Assembly (NCBI GenBank): GCA_963749875.1
Contig: CAVVOX010000008.1
Location: forward strand, 1 to 64,000
Length of the DNA stretch: 64,000 nucleotides
From: JAHQVI01 sp963749875
GTDB lineage: Bacteria > Pseudomonadota > Alphaproteobacteria > Rhizobiales > Rhodomicrobiaceae
Direction of reading: 5' to 3'
In this document: positions 34,564 to 43,297 of the stretch, piece after piece
Layout: the number at the start of each line of letters is the position of its first letter
Position numbering within the stretch: the first letter of the stretch is position 1
The notes under the pieces: generated by a model
What the model was told of the DNA's origin: nothing
The model's input: the letters and a program-made list of their open reading frames with translations, nothing else
Databases searched by the model: none
Translations under genes and position numbers: made by a program

Positions 34564-35453
34564 TGGCGATCTGTGTCGGAGCGAAAACCCGCGTTATTTG
34601 CCAGGGCATGACCGGTCATGCCGGGACCTATCACACGCAACGCATGATTGCCTATGGTACGAAGATCGTCGCCGGCGTGACGCCCGGCAAAGGAGGGCGA
34701 AAGGCGCTCGACTTGCCGCTTTTCGACACGGTCCGCGAGGCGAAGGCGGCGACGGAGGCCAATGCCAGCATCATTTTCGTTCCGCCGGCCAATGCCGGCA
34801 GCGCGATGATCGAAGCCATCGAGGCGGAGATACCCTTCGTTGTGTGCGTGACCGAGCGGGTGCCGGTTTTGGACATGATCCGCGTCCGTCAGGCGCTCGA
34901 GGGATCGAAGACACAGCTCGTCGGCCCGAATTCGCAAGGCCTCCTGGCGCCGGGAATCGCTCAACTCGGGGTCATGACCACGGTGAATACGCGGCGCGGC
35001 AGCATCGGGGTCGCCTCGCGTTCGGCGTCTCTGACGAGCGAGGTCGTCGCCCAGATAACGGAGGCCGGGCTCGGCCAGTCGACGACGGTCGGGGTCGGCG
35101 GCGATCCGGTCCACGGCATCGATTTGAAGACCTGTCTCGATCTCTTTCTCGACGACCCGGAGACGCAGGGCATCGTCCTTATCGGCGAAATCGGCGGCAC
35201 CGAAGAGGAAGAAGCGGCGGAGCTGGTCGCCCGCCTCAAGCCGCAAAAGCCGATCGTCGCCCTTGTGGTCGGCCGCCATGCTCCGCGTGAGAGACGCATG
35301 GGCCATGCGGGCGCATTCATGGCGGGCAGCGCAGGGAGCGCGGAAAGCAAGATCGCTGCGTTGAAAGCGGCCGGCATCCACATTGTCCCAAATGCCAGCG
35401 CGGTCGGAGAGACCATGCGGCAGGCGCTCGCGGAATGGGGCGTGTCCGCTTAA
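34563..35453 (+). CDS. ADP-forming acyl-CoA ligase alpha subunit (SucD/MtkB-like)
   Basis: The ATG at 34563 overlaps the stop of the beta gene by one base and has AGGAGG nine bases upstream; a GTG at 34560 is possible. The 296-residue product has the CoA-binding VICQGMTGHAGTYHTQRMIA and GVTPGKGG, then LVGPNSQGLLAPG and IVLIGEIGGTEEEEAAELVA. The phosphohistidine loop is RRMGHAGAFMAGSAGSAESK. It forms a heteromer with the preceding subunit and carries the catalytic His. Compared with true SucD, the TGPNCPG-type motif reads VGPNSQG, a small divergence fitting another acid. Confidence 0.88.
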   Translation: MAICVGAKTRVICQGMTGHAGTYHTQRMIAYGTKIVAGVTPGKGGRKALDLPLFDTVREAKAATEANASIIFVPPANAGSAMIEAIEAEIPFVVCVTERVPVLDMIRVRQALEGSKTQLVGPNSQGLLAPGIAQLGVMTTVNTRRGSIGVASRSASLTSEVVAQITEAGLGQSTTVGVGGDPVHGIDLKTCLDLFLDDPETQGIVLIGEIGGTEEEEAAELVARLKPQKPIVALVVGRHAPRERRMGHAGAFMAGSAGSAESKIAALKAAGIHIVPNASAVGETMRQALAEWGVSA

Positions 35454-35741
35454 AAACAAGCGTGCATCCCCCGGTCGGGCGTTTGCGCCATAAGCCCCTT
35501 CTCTTGAGAGGCAGGCATTTGCCTGGCTCCGATGAGGTGGCGGCCTTCGATCGGCCACAGCTAACCCCGATAAACAGGTGCGCGGGCATCACGCGCTGTC
35601 CGCCGCGAGCACGGGCCGAGCCATCGTCATGACCTTGCGGCGTGATCCCGCGCTGATGCGAATTGCGACGCAAACCCGTCGAAAGGCCAGGACATGGAGC
35701 ACAGCCGGACTCAGAGGAGCAATTCGCGTAGGATGACGCGG

Positions 35742-36758
35742 ATGGAGAGGTTTCTTGCGTTCCGGAGAGGCTTGGCCCTTTTTGCTCTCGCCGCGGTGGT
35801 TGCGATCGCGCCGGGCCCAGCGCGCACGGAGCCCGAATGGGTCTCTTCCCACCATAGAAGCCACCCGCTGGTCGGTACGATTTGGAACACGGATTTTGAA
35901 TCCGTGACGCCGGCGCAGTTTCAAGAGGCCCTGTCGAAAGCAGATTTCGTGTTGCTGGGCGAGATCCACAACAACCCGGATCATCACCGGTTGCAGGCCC
36001 GCATCATTAAATCGCTGGTGGCGTCCGGACGGCATCCGGCCATCGTCTTTGAGATGATACCGACAAGTCTGCAGGCCAAGCTGGATCGTTATCTCGCTGA
36101 CGGTCACGGGGACGCCTCCAAGCTCGGCAAGCTGTTGCGCTGGCGCGAGCGGGGCTGGCCCGACTGGGCCATCTATCAGCCGATTGCCGAGGTTGCGCTT
36201 GCGAAGGGATTGCCGCTCGTCGCCGGCGGCCTCGATCGCGAGGTGATCAAGGCGGCTGCAAACTCGCCGCCCCCGCCGGCTTACACGAAGACGGTTGAAG
36301 AATTCGGCCTGGAGGCTCCTGTGCGGCCGGAAATTACCGAGGCGCTCAGCCGCGAGATCAACGAGGGCCACTGCAATCTGCTCCCTGACGCTGCCGTGGC
36401 GCCGATGATCAAGATACAGCGCGCACGTGACGCTTATCTCGCAAAAGCAATGATCTCGGCTAAAGGAGGTCAAGGAGCGGTGCTGATCGCCGGGTCGGGG
36501 CATGTTCGAAAGGATTGGGCGGTGCCGTCCATGATCCGGCGGAAATTGCCCGATGCCGCCGTGGTCTCGGTCGCTTTTCTCGAGGTCGATCCCGAACGGA
36601 CTTCGCCTTCGGCGTATGATCAAGCGGTGCCGGGGCTGGCGAAACCATTCGACTTCATCTATCTGACGCCGCGTGCGGATCTGACGGACCATTGCGCCGA
36701 AATGGAGAAATTCCTGAAGAAGAAGAAAAAGAAGTCCGAAGGATCCGGCGGTCGCTAG
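35742..36758 (+). CDS. ChaN-like exported haem/iron-uptake protein
   Basis: The ATG at 35742 (MERFLAFRRG) has AGGA eight bases upstream and starts a signal peptide; an ATG at 35694 is the longer choice. The mature protein has FVLLGEIHNNPDHHRLQ and IVFEMIPTSLQAKLDRYL, then VLIAGSGHVRKDWAVPSMI, the pattern of ChaN/DUF399 proteins in which Glu and His residues sit at the active or haem site. The C-terminus is a run of eight lysines or so (KFLKKKKKKSEG). A role in haem or iron uptake is family knowledge. Neighbours give no support. It stands alone between the ligase pair and a palindromic repeat. Confidence 0.8.
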   Translation: MERFLAFRRGLALFALAAVVAIAPGPARTEPEWVSSHHRSHPLVGTIWNTDFESVTPAQFQEALSKADFVLLGEIHNNPDHHRLQARIIKSLVASGRHPAIVFEMIPTSLQAKLDRYLADGHGDASKLGKLLRWRERGWPDWAIYQPIAEVALAKGLPLVAGGLDREVIKAAANSPPPPAYTKTVEEFGLEAPVRPEITEALSREINEGHCNLLPDAAVAPMIKIQRARDAYLAKAMISAKGGQGAVLIAGSGHVRKDWAVPSMIRRKLPDAAVVSVAFLEVDPERTSPSAYDQAVPGLAKPFDFIYLTPRADLTDHCAEMEKFLKKKKKKSEGSGGR

Positions 36759-36760
36759 CG

Positions 36761-36793
36761 CAACGCGCGTCCAGTTGGACGGGGGTTGATCTG
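36761..36793. repeat. half copy of palindromic repeat family A
   Basis: GTCCAGTTGGAC at 36769-36780 followed by GGGGGTTGATCT matches the right half of the repeat at 22802-22851. The left half is missing. CAACGCGCGTCC at the start resembles sequence to the right of the copy near 58341-58442. Confidence 0.55.
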
Positions 36794-36817
36794 GTTTTCA
36801 AGGGAACTGGCCGCCCC

Positions 36818-37333
36818 TCAGGCCCCATGCTCTTCGGATGTCTTCTCCACGTCGAAGTCGCCCTTTTGCGGTGTCGCAAGTGGGGTATAGAGGCACCGGT
36901 CGGGTTTGAGATCCACAAGCGGCGTACCGTCCAGACAGTCGAGCCCGCGAACGAGCACGTTCGATCCGTCCAGTCCGGCGAAAGCGACGATCGCGGTGCC
37001 GATCGGGTTCGGCCGAACGGGCGAACGCAGCGCGAACGTGCCGCGCGTGCGGCCGTCATGCGCCGGGTTCTGCACAACGAGATCGCGCCGCGACTGATCG
37101 AGCCAGTAAAGGACTTCGAGCCGCTCCAAGGCGTCGATGCCCTGAAGCGCCGGTGTCCATGGCTCGAAGATTTCCAGCCGGCAGACCGGGCCGTCCAGAC
37201 GCCCCTGCCGGGGACAGTCGAGCCGCGAGGTCCAGGGCGTATGAATGCGGCCGATGAAGGTGATCCCGGCATCCATCGTCTCGGGGAAGGCCACAGCGAC
37301 CTCATTGGGACGAATGTCGTATTTTCCAGCCAT
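36818..37333 (-). CDS. TrmO/TsaA-like SAM-dependent methyltransferase family protein
   Basis: The 171-residue product has GITFIGRIHTPW, CRLEIFEPWTPALQGID, LEVLYWLDQSRRDLV, the hallmark GTFALRSPVRPNPIGTAIV and a closing LVDLKPDRCLY. These are the signature blocks of the UPF0066/TrmO family (N6-methylation of t6A37 in tRNA in E. coli). Family members of this shorter type often stand near metal or C1 genes, where the role is open. It lies before the MOT1-type transporter on the same strand. The start at 37333 fits known N-termini only loosely. Confidence 0.8.
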   Translation of the reverse strand: MAGKYDIRPNEVAVAFPETMDAGITFIGRIHTPWTSRLDCPRQGRLDGPVCRLEIFEPWTPALQGIDALERLEVLYWLDQSRRDLVVQNPAHDGRTRGTFALRSPVRPNPIGTAIVAFAGLDGSNVLVRGLDCLDGTPLVDLKPDRCLYTPLATPQKGDFDVEKTSEEHGA

Positions 37334-37403
37334 GAAACGTGTCTCTCAATCCGGCGACCGGTTGATCGATCGAATAATAAGGGACGCCGGGCCGCAATCG
37401 GGA

Positions 37404-38579
37404 TCAGGGTGTCTCCGACGATTCCGCCGATGTCAACGCGCCTCTCAGCCGCGAACGGGCCAGTTCGGCCAGCAGCCCGACAAGGAGGCCGGCGGCAATG
37501 TTGACGAACAGGCCGACAATCGCGGTCAGGCCGACGATGGCGGCGCAGCCGGGCCGCAATTGGTAGAGGCGGCGAACACTCATGAGCTGAAAGCCGGCAT
37601 AGGCCAAAAGCGCCGCCACGACCGGCATCGGCACGAGCAGCAGCCAGGCAAGCGCGTTCGGACCGGCGAACAAGCCCAATAGGAGGCACACGCTTCCGAA
37701 GATGACCGGCGCCAATCCCGTGCGCGCGCCCTGTCCATATTGCGCGGCAAGGCCTCCCGCGCCGTGACACATCGGCATGGCGCCGAAGGGCGCGAGAAGC
37801 AGATTGAGCCCGCCCGAGGAGAGGGCGAGATGACGTGCGCTTATCCGCTGCCGGTCCTTCGGAAAATAATCGGCGGAGATCGCCGCGGTCAGCAGGACCG
37901 CATTCGTTATCGTCAGCGCCAGTTGAGGAAGCACGCCGGTCTGAAAGGCGTCGTAGAATGCGGTCGGCTCAAACCCTCCGAGGGTCGGCAGGTACAGGCC
38001 GATCGCTCCATCCGGAAGCGTGGCCTCTCCCGACAGGAGCGACCACAGGATCGCACCGGCCAGGACGATCAGGCAGCCCAGCGTTCGAAGGCCAGTGAAC
38101 TGAAGCGCGCCAAGCAGTCCGAGCACGCCGATGCCGAGCCAAAGGGCGCTCCCGGCAAGCGTCCCGCTGGTCAAAAGCAGGCTCAGGCCGAGCGCTAGCT
38201 GAATCCCGAACAGAACCGTGCGAGGCACGATCCTCTCAAGCTGGTTGATCAGCCCCGTCGCCCCCAGGACCAGCAGAACCAGGCCGATGATCACCCCGCT
38301 GGCCGCAACGCTCGGAGCGGTCATCGCGCCCGTAATTGCGAGCGCGGCAATGGCTTTCATGGGCTGGACGGGAACGGGGCGCCGATAGAGCAGCCCCGTT
38401 GCAATCGCGAAGACGCCGAAGCCGACCAGCAGTCCGGAAGCGTTGTAAGTGCCGAGGATCAGCACGCCCACGACGAGCGGCAGAAACGTGCCAAGGTCGG
38501 CGAACGCTCCCGAAACGTCCCCTGTCCATTGTGACCAGCCGCCCTTCGAAGCCGGATCGGTGTTCGATATCTCGGTCAA
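37404..38579 (-). CDS. MOT1-type molybdate/sulfate permease
   Basis: The 391-residue product has ten or more hydrophobic segments. It also has the two diagnostic MOT1 motifs, VPVQPMKAIAALAITGAMT and APFGAMPMCHGAGGLAAQYG, with FADLGTFLPLVVGV at the N-terminus. The family (related to SulP, without a STAS domain) takes up molybdate with high affinity. No ATG is available near the start, so the TTG at 38579 is used. It is divergent from tupBCA, separated by 178 bases. With three other Mo/W uptake genes downstream, it fits the demand of the formate dehydrogenase. Confidence 0.85.
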   Translation of the reverse strand: MTEISNTDPASKGGWSQWTGDVSGAFADLGTFLPLVVGVLILGTYNASGLLVGFGVFAIATGLLYRRPVPVQPMKAIAALAITGAMTAPSVAASGVIIGLVLLVLGATGLINQLERIVPRTVLFGIQLALGLSLLLTSGTLAGSALWLGIGVLGLLGALQFTGLRTLGCLIVLAGAILWSLLSGEATLPDGAIGLYLPTLGGFEPTAFYDAFQTGVLPQLALTITNAVLLTAAISADYFPKDRQRISARHLALSSGGLNLLLAPFGAMPMCHGAGGLAAQYGQGARTGLAPVIFGSVCLLLGLFAGPNALAWLLLVPMPVVAALLAYAGFQLMSVRRLYQLRPGCAAIVGLTAIVGLFVNIAAGLLVGLLAELARSRLRGALTSAESSETP

Positions 38580-38673
38580 TCGGCTATTCCCAATTCTGGC
38601 GCGGCGCTCCAGTCGGCTGCAAGCGCCATCTCTGCGCGAATCCGAAGCCAGCCATATAGTTCTGCAGCACCCT

Positions 38674-38722
38674 GTAAATTATTGCAAACTTGCGCGCCAG
38701 CGGGAACTGTTGCAAGGTTTAC
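38674..38722. promoter_or_regulatory. inverted GTAAA/TTGCAA repeat before tupBCA
   Basis: GTAAATTATTGCAAAC on the left and GTTGCAAGGTTTAC on the right form an imperfect inverted repeat centred near 38698, in the divergent region between the MOT1-type gene and tupB. It could be the operator of a metal-responsive regulator. No known consensus is matched. Confidence 0.35.
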
Positions 38723-38757
38723 GTTATTTTCCACGACGAGGCCGGATTCAGGAAATT

Positions 38758-39465
38758 ATGCAGGACTTCGGCGAAGCAATCCATTTGTCTTTACAACTGG
38801 TCGTGTCGGGTGATCCGAACCTCCTCGAGATCATTCTCCTGTCGCTCCAGGTCAGCCTGATCGCAATGGCCATATCCTGCCTGATCGGCTTTCCCCTCGG
38901 CGCACTTCTGGCGATCAGCCGCTTTCCCGGCCGCGGCGGCGTCCTCGTCGTCGTCAACGCCCTGATGGGGCTGCCGCCGGTCGTCGTCGGCCTTATCGTC
39001 TATCTGCATCTGTCGCGGGCCGGGCCGCTGGGCTGGCTCGGCCTGCTCTACACGCCGATGGCGATGATCATCGCGCAGTCGATTCTGATCACGCCGATCA
39101 TCGCGGCGCTGTCCAGACAGGTGCTTGAGGATCTGCACAATGAATATGCCGAGCAGTTCCGCTCGCTTTGCGTCCCCATGCACACGATGATCGGCGCGCT
39201 GATCTGGGATGCGCGCTACGGCTTGCTGACGGTGGCGCTCGCCGGATTTGGACGGGCGGTCGCCGAAGTGGGGGCGGTCATCGTCGTTGGCGGCAATATC
39301 GACCATCTGACGCGGGTGATGACGACGGCGATTGCTCTGGAAACGTCGAAAGGCGATCTCGCGCTCGCCCTGGCGCTCGGCGTCGTCCTGCTTGCCATCG
39401 CCCTGAGCGTCAATGCCCTGGTCATGGCGTTGCGCCTGACAGCCGAGCGATACGCTTATGCTTGA
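38758..39465 (+). CDS. tupB: tungstate ABC transporter permease
   Basis: The ATG at 38758 (MQDFGEAIHLSLQL) gives 235 residues; a longer frame from 38449 is only the antisense of the MOT1-type gene. Five membrane helices are seen, with the EAA-type loop FRSLCVPMHTMIGALIWDAR and the conserved AGFGRAVAEVGAVIVVGGNI of TupB-type permeases. TMTTAI-like MTTAIALETSKGDLALALAL closes the protein. It overlaps tupC by eight bases. Substrate assignment rests on TupA. Confidence 0.88.
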   Translation: MQDFGEAIHLSLQLVVSGDPNLLEIILLSLQVSLIAMAISCLIGFPLGALLAISRFPGRGGVLVVVNALMGLPPVVVGLIVYLHLSRAGPLGWLGLLYTPMAMIIAQSILITPIIAALSRQVLEDLHNEYAEQFRSLCVPMHTMIGALIWDARYGLLTVALAGFGRAVAEVGAVIVVGGNIDHLTRVMTTAIALETSKGDLALALALGVVLLAIALSVNALVMALRLTAERYAYA

Positions 39466-40228
39466 GCGCACGGCCAGCATGGACAGGACCGCGACGGTGG
39501 ACATACCCGCATTCTCCGCCGAGCCTCTCCTGCCGGTCGAGGTCAAAGGGCTGACGCTCGAAATTGCCGGCAAGCGGCTCATCGATAGCATCGACCTCAC
39601 GCTGGTTGCGCGGACCGTGACCATGGTGATGGGGCCCAACGGCGCGGGCAAGAGTCTGCTCCAGCGCCTGCTTCATGGCCTGATCCAGCCGACGGCCGGG
39701 CACATCTCCTGGGGGGAAGCGCCGATAAGCCAGGCCATCCGCGAGCGTCAGGCGATGGTCTTCCAGAGACCGGTGCTCCTGCGCCGGTCGGTGGCTGAGA
39801 ATATCGATTTCGTGCTGCGGCTGAAGGGGAATGCGGGGCGGGATCGCCGCGACGAAGTGCTGGAGCATGTGGGCCTCATCGACCACGCAAGACAGCCGGC
39901 CCGCCTCCTGTCCGGCGGCGAGCAGCAGCGTCTCGTGCTCGCCCGGGCGCTGGTCCTGGCGCCGGAGGTGCTGTTTCTCGACGAGCCGACGGCCAGTCTC
40001 GATCCCGCCTCGGTCCAGAGGATAGAGGAAATCGTGTCGGACGCTCACCGCCAGGGCACCAAGATCATCTTCATCACCCATGATATCGGTCAGGCGAAAC
40101 GCCTCGCCGACGAGATCGTCTTCCTGCACCGCGGCCGGCTCTGCGAGCACACGCCGGCCGACCGCTTTTTTGCGAACCCGTCCTCAGCGGCCGCAAGAGC
40201 CTATCTCGAAGGACGGATCGTTCTGTAG
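39458..40228 (+). CDS. tupC: tungstate ABC transporter ATPase
   Basis: The 256-residue product has Walker A GPNGAGKSLL, Q-loop MVFQRPVLLRRS, signature LSGGEQQRLVLARAL, Walker B VLFLDEPTASLD and the switch FITHDIGQAKRLADE. The QRPVLLRRSV version of the Q-loop is common in Tup/Wtp ATPases. It starts within the end of tupB and is followed by tupA after 32 bases. There may be a start codon at MDRTATVD, eight residues in. It powers tungstate import. Confidence 0.88.
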   Translation: MLERTASMDRTATVDIPAFSAEPLLPVEVKGLTLEIAGKRLIDSIDLTLVARTVTMVMGPNGAGKSLLQRLLHGLIQPTAGHISWGEAPISQAIRERQAMVFQRPVLLRRSVAENIDFVLRLKGNAGRDRRDEVLEHVGLIDHARQPARLLSGGEQQRLVLARALVLAPEVLFLDEPTASLDPASVQRIEEIVSDAHRQGTKIIFITHDIGQAKRLADEIVFLHRGRLCEHTPADRFFANPSSAAARAYLEGRIVL

Positions 40229-40260
40229 CCAACCACCCAAAGACCAAAGGAAGCAAACGA

Positions 40261-41095
40261 ATGAAATTCAGGAAATCATCTGCTGGGCGCATTTTTCACC
40301 GCCGCAGCCTTCCTGCCTGCGAATGCCGCGAGCGCCCAGGACAAGTCGATCATCGTCCAGTCCACGACATCGACGCAGAATTCCGGCCTTTACGGCTATC
40401 TCCTGCCGAAATTCAAGGAAGACAGCGGGATTACGGTCAATGTGGTTGCCGTCGGCACCGGTCAGGCGATCAAGAATGCCCGCAATTGCGATGGCGACGT
40501 CCTGCTCGTTCACGCCAAGCCGGCCGAGGAGAAGTTCGTCGCGGACGGCTTCGGCGTGAAGCGTTACGACCTGATGTATAACGATTTCGTCATCGTCGGG
40601 CCGCCATCCGATCCGGCGGGCGTTGCGGGCATGAAGGATGGCCCCGCGGCTCTGAAGAAGATCGCCGAAGCCAAGGCGAGCTTCGCCTCGCGCGGCGATG
40701 ATTCCGGCACGCATAAGAAGGAAAAGGCGCTCTGGAAAGCCGCCGGCATCGATCCGACCAGCGCGTCGGGTAAATGGTATCGCGAGACCGGCTCCGGCAT
40801 GGGCGCGACGCTCAATGCAGGCGTCGGCATGGGGGCCTATGTGATGACCGACCGGGCCACCTGGATCAATTTCAAGAACAAGGGCGACTTCAAGATCCTC
40901 GTTGAGGGCGACAAAGCGCTGTTCAACCAATATGGCGTCATCCTGGTGAACAAGGAGAAGTGCCCGAGCATCAAGGCCGACCTCGGACAGCAATTCGTCG
41001 ATTGGCTGATTTCGAAGAAGGGGCAAGACGTGATCGCGTCCTACAAAGTGCAGGGCCAGCAGCTCTTCTTCCCGAACGCGGGAGAGTCCTCGTAA
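40261..41095 (+). CDS. tupA: tungstate-binding protein TupA, one frameshift in the signal peptide
   Basis: From the ATG at 40261 the frame breaks near 40280. After correction the signal peptide reads MKFRKSLLGAFFTAAAFLPA and is cut near ASAQ. The mature protein has the oxyanion-binding TTSTQNSGLYGYLLPKF and VGTGQAIKNARNCDGDVLLV, then FASRGDDSGTHKKEKALW and SGMGATLNAGVGMGAYVMTD. TTSTQxSG with the GTGQA and SRGDDSGTH blocks is typical of TupA, which prefers tungstate over molybdate. The second frame is open to 41095. Tungstate supply matches a W- or Mo-containing formate dehydrogenase. Confidence 0.9.
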
Positions 41096-41424
41096 GCGTT
41101 ACTTACGTCTCTCTCAAGGAGAGGTCTGCGAAACGGGCCTCTCAGTTCGTCATCCCGGAAGCCCGGAGGGCTGTCCGGGATCCAATCACCTATCAGCAAG
41201 CGCTTCGGCAAGTTGGTATGTGAGTGGGCCCCGGCTCGCGAACCTTTACGGTGAGCGACGCTTGTCTGGTCGCGATCGGCAAGACATCGCGACAAGCGCT
41301 CACCTTGGGGCCGGGGCGACGCAGAGTGTGTAGTTGCGCATAGGTCTCCTATGGGAGAGGGACGATGCTGTCCCAGTGGCGCTATTGCGACAAATCAGCA
41401 GTCAGACAGAATGGCAGAGGTCCT
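41096..41424. repeat. intergenic stretch with two hairpin repeats
   Basis: No gene is seen. At 41140-41190 CGTCATCCCGG and CCGGGATCC flank AGCCCGGAGGGCTGT, a common alphaproteobacterial palindrome type also represented at 45117-45216. At 41250-41304 GGTGAGCG(A)CGCTTGTC pairs with GACAAGCGCTCACC, related to the REP-like sequence at 19218 and to the end of the IS110 gene. The second hairpin could end the tup transcript. Confidence 0.6.
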
Positions 41425-42238
41425 ATGTTCAGATTTGTCCTGCTTTTCCTCGGTCTCGCGGCGCTGGCGATGACCGCGCCCGTGAAGGCCGAGCAGCCGA
41501 TCAAGCTCTACGCCGCCGGCAGCCTGAAGGCGGCGCTGGGTGAGGTCGCCAGGAACTACGAGGCGGCCTACAAAACGCCCGTCGAGACGACCTTCAGCCC
41601 CTCCGGCCTTCTCAGGGAACGGATCGAGAAAGGCGAGGCCGCGCAAGTCTTGGCCTCGGCGAATATGAAGCACCCGAAGACGCTGGAGTTCGAAGGGTTT
41701 GGGCGGGCCTGTCGCCCTGTTCGCCCGGAACAAGCTTTGTGCGCTGGCGCAAGACGATGTCGAGGTGACGACCGAGACGCTGCTCGATGTTCTGCTCGAC
41801 CCGGCAATCCGCGTCGGCACATCGACGCCGAAAGCCGATCCTTCGGGCGACTATGCATGGCAGCTCTTCGACAAGGCGGAAGCCGTCCGATCCAGCGCGG
41901 GCGAGATGCTGAAAGCCAAGGCGCTGCAATTGACGGGCGGCCCGACATCGGAGAAAGCCCCGGAAGGGCGCAATCAATATGGCTGGGTCATGGAGGGCAA
42001 GAAGGCGGACATCTTCCTGACCTATTGCACCAATGCCGTGCTTGCGACGAAGGAAGTGTCCTCCCTCAAATTCGTGCAGATCCCGGCAGCGCTGAGCGTC
42101 GGCGCCGATTACGGCCTGATCGTGCTTGACAAAGACAATGCGTCACCCTCGCATTTGGCGCTATACATCCTCTCGCCGGAAGGTCAGCGCGTTCTGGCCG
42201 AGTACGGTTTCGAGGCCTCCGCCATTCCAGCAAAGTGA
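41425..42238 (+). CDS. modA: molybdate-binding protein ModA-like, one frameshift
   Basis: The ATG at 41425 starts a signal peptide (MFRFVLLFLGLAALAMTAPV, cut near VKAEQ). The mature protein has IKLYAAGSLKAALGEVA, TFSPSGLLRERIEKGEAA and ASANMKHPKTL, then, in a second frame, GGPVALFARNKLCALAQ and TSTPKADPSGDYAWQLFD up to 42238. The frames meet at about 41697 in EGFG/GLGG. The family binds molybdate or related oxyanions. No modB or modC follows, so this is an orphan ModA; the next genes are a BtuCD-type system with its own binding protein. It may cooperate with those or with TupBC. Confidence 0.82.
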
Positions 42239-42247
42239 CCATTCGCA

Positions 42248-43297
42248 ATGGGCCCAATTCGATTTGCAGCCGGTTTCCTTGCCTTGACGGTTCTCGCCGC
42301 CGCGCCGGCCATCGCGGCGACGGTCACTGACTCAGCCGGCCGCACCGTCACCGTTCCCGACACGATCTCCCGCGTCTACGCCGCCGGCCCGCCTGCCTCC
42401 GTGCTGCTCTATGTGCTTGCGCCCGACCGCCTGACCGGCTGGCCCCGGGCGCCGCACGCCTATGAGCGTCCCTATCTCGCCGCGCCCTATCGGGACCTTC
42501 CCGAGACCGGCCGTCTAACCGGACGCGGGGACACGGCGAACCTCGAAGTCGTGCTGAGAAATAAGCCGGATCTGATTTTCGATTTCGGCTCCGTCCGCGA
42601 CACCTATATTTCACTCGCCGAGCGCGTGCAGAAACAGACCGGCATTCCCTATCTGCTGATCGACGGACGGTTCGAAAACACGCCTGAGGCGCTGCGGCTG
42701 ATGGGCGGCGTGCTTGGCGTCGACAAACGCGCTGAGACGCTTGCGAGCTATGTGGAGGATCTTTTCGCTGAGCTTGACCGGACATTGGCCAAGGTTCCCG
42801 AGGACCAGCGCCCGCGCGTCTATCTCGCGCGCGGCCCGGACGGGCTGGAGACCGGCCTGAAAGGCTCGATCAACACCGAGATCATCGAGCGGGCGGGCGG
42901 GCGCAATGTCGCCGATCCCGGTCCCGACGCGGCGGTCCGGCGCGGTATCACCCAGGTCTCGATCGAGCAGGTGATCGTCGCCAATCCCGATACGATCATC
43001 ACATGGGACCGCAATTTTTACGGTCAGGTCTGGACCAATCCGGTCTGGCGGGGCATCGAGGCGGTCAAGCGCAAGCGCGTCTATCTCGCGCCGACCGCCC
43101 CTTTCGGCTGGATCGATCGGCCGCCCTCGGTCAACCGCATCATCGGGCTGAAATGGCTGGCGGGCCTCTTCTATCCGGATCGCTTCTCGTTCGACCTGCC
43201 GGCCGAAACGCGAAAATTTTACAAATTGTTCTATCATGTCGATCTGAGCGATGAGGAATTGGATCGGCTGATCGAATGGGCAAGCGGACGGCCTTGA
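42248..43297 (+). CDS. BtuF/FepB-type periplasmic binding protein, candidate MolA
   Basis: The 349-residue product has a signal peptide (FAAGFLALTVLAAAPAIA) and the class III binding-protein fold: TVTDSAGRTVTVPDTISRVY, then LEVVLRNKPDLIFDFG, and GFGWIDRPPS-like FGWIDRPPSVNRIIGLKWLA. The family binds iron chelates, cobalamin or, in MolA, molybdate and tungstate. The position between modA and Mop makes an oxyanion likely. Its 3' end overlaps the permease start by 22 bases. WIDRPPS near the C-terminus is also seen in Mol-type proteins, from memory. Confidence 0.8.
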   Translation: MGPIRFAAGFLALTVLAAAPAIAATVTDSAGRTVTVPDTISRVYAAGPPASVLLYVLAPDRLTGWPRAPHAYERPYLAAPYRDLPETGRLTGRGDTANLEVVLRNKPDLIFDFGSVRDTYISLAERVQKQTGIPYLLIDGRFENTPEALRLMGGVLGVDKRAETLASYVEDLFAELDRTLAKVPEDQRPRVYLARGPDGLETGLKGSINTEIIERAGGRNVADPGPDAAVRRGITQVSIEQVIVANPDTIITWDRNFYGQVWTNPVWRGIEAVKRKRVYLAPTAPFGWIDRPPSVNRIIGLKWLAGLFYPDRFSFDLPAETRKFYKLFYHVDLSDEELDRLIEWASGRP

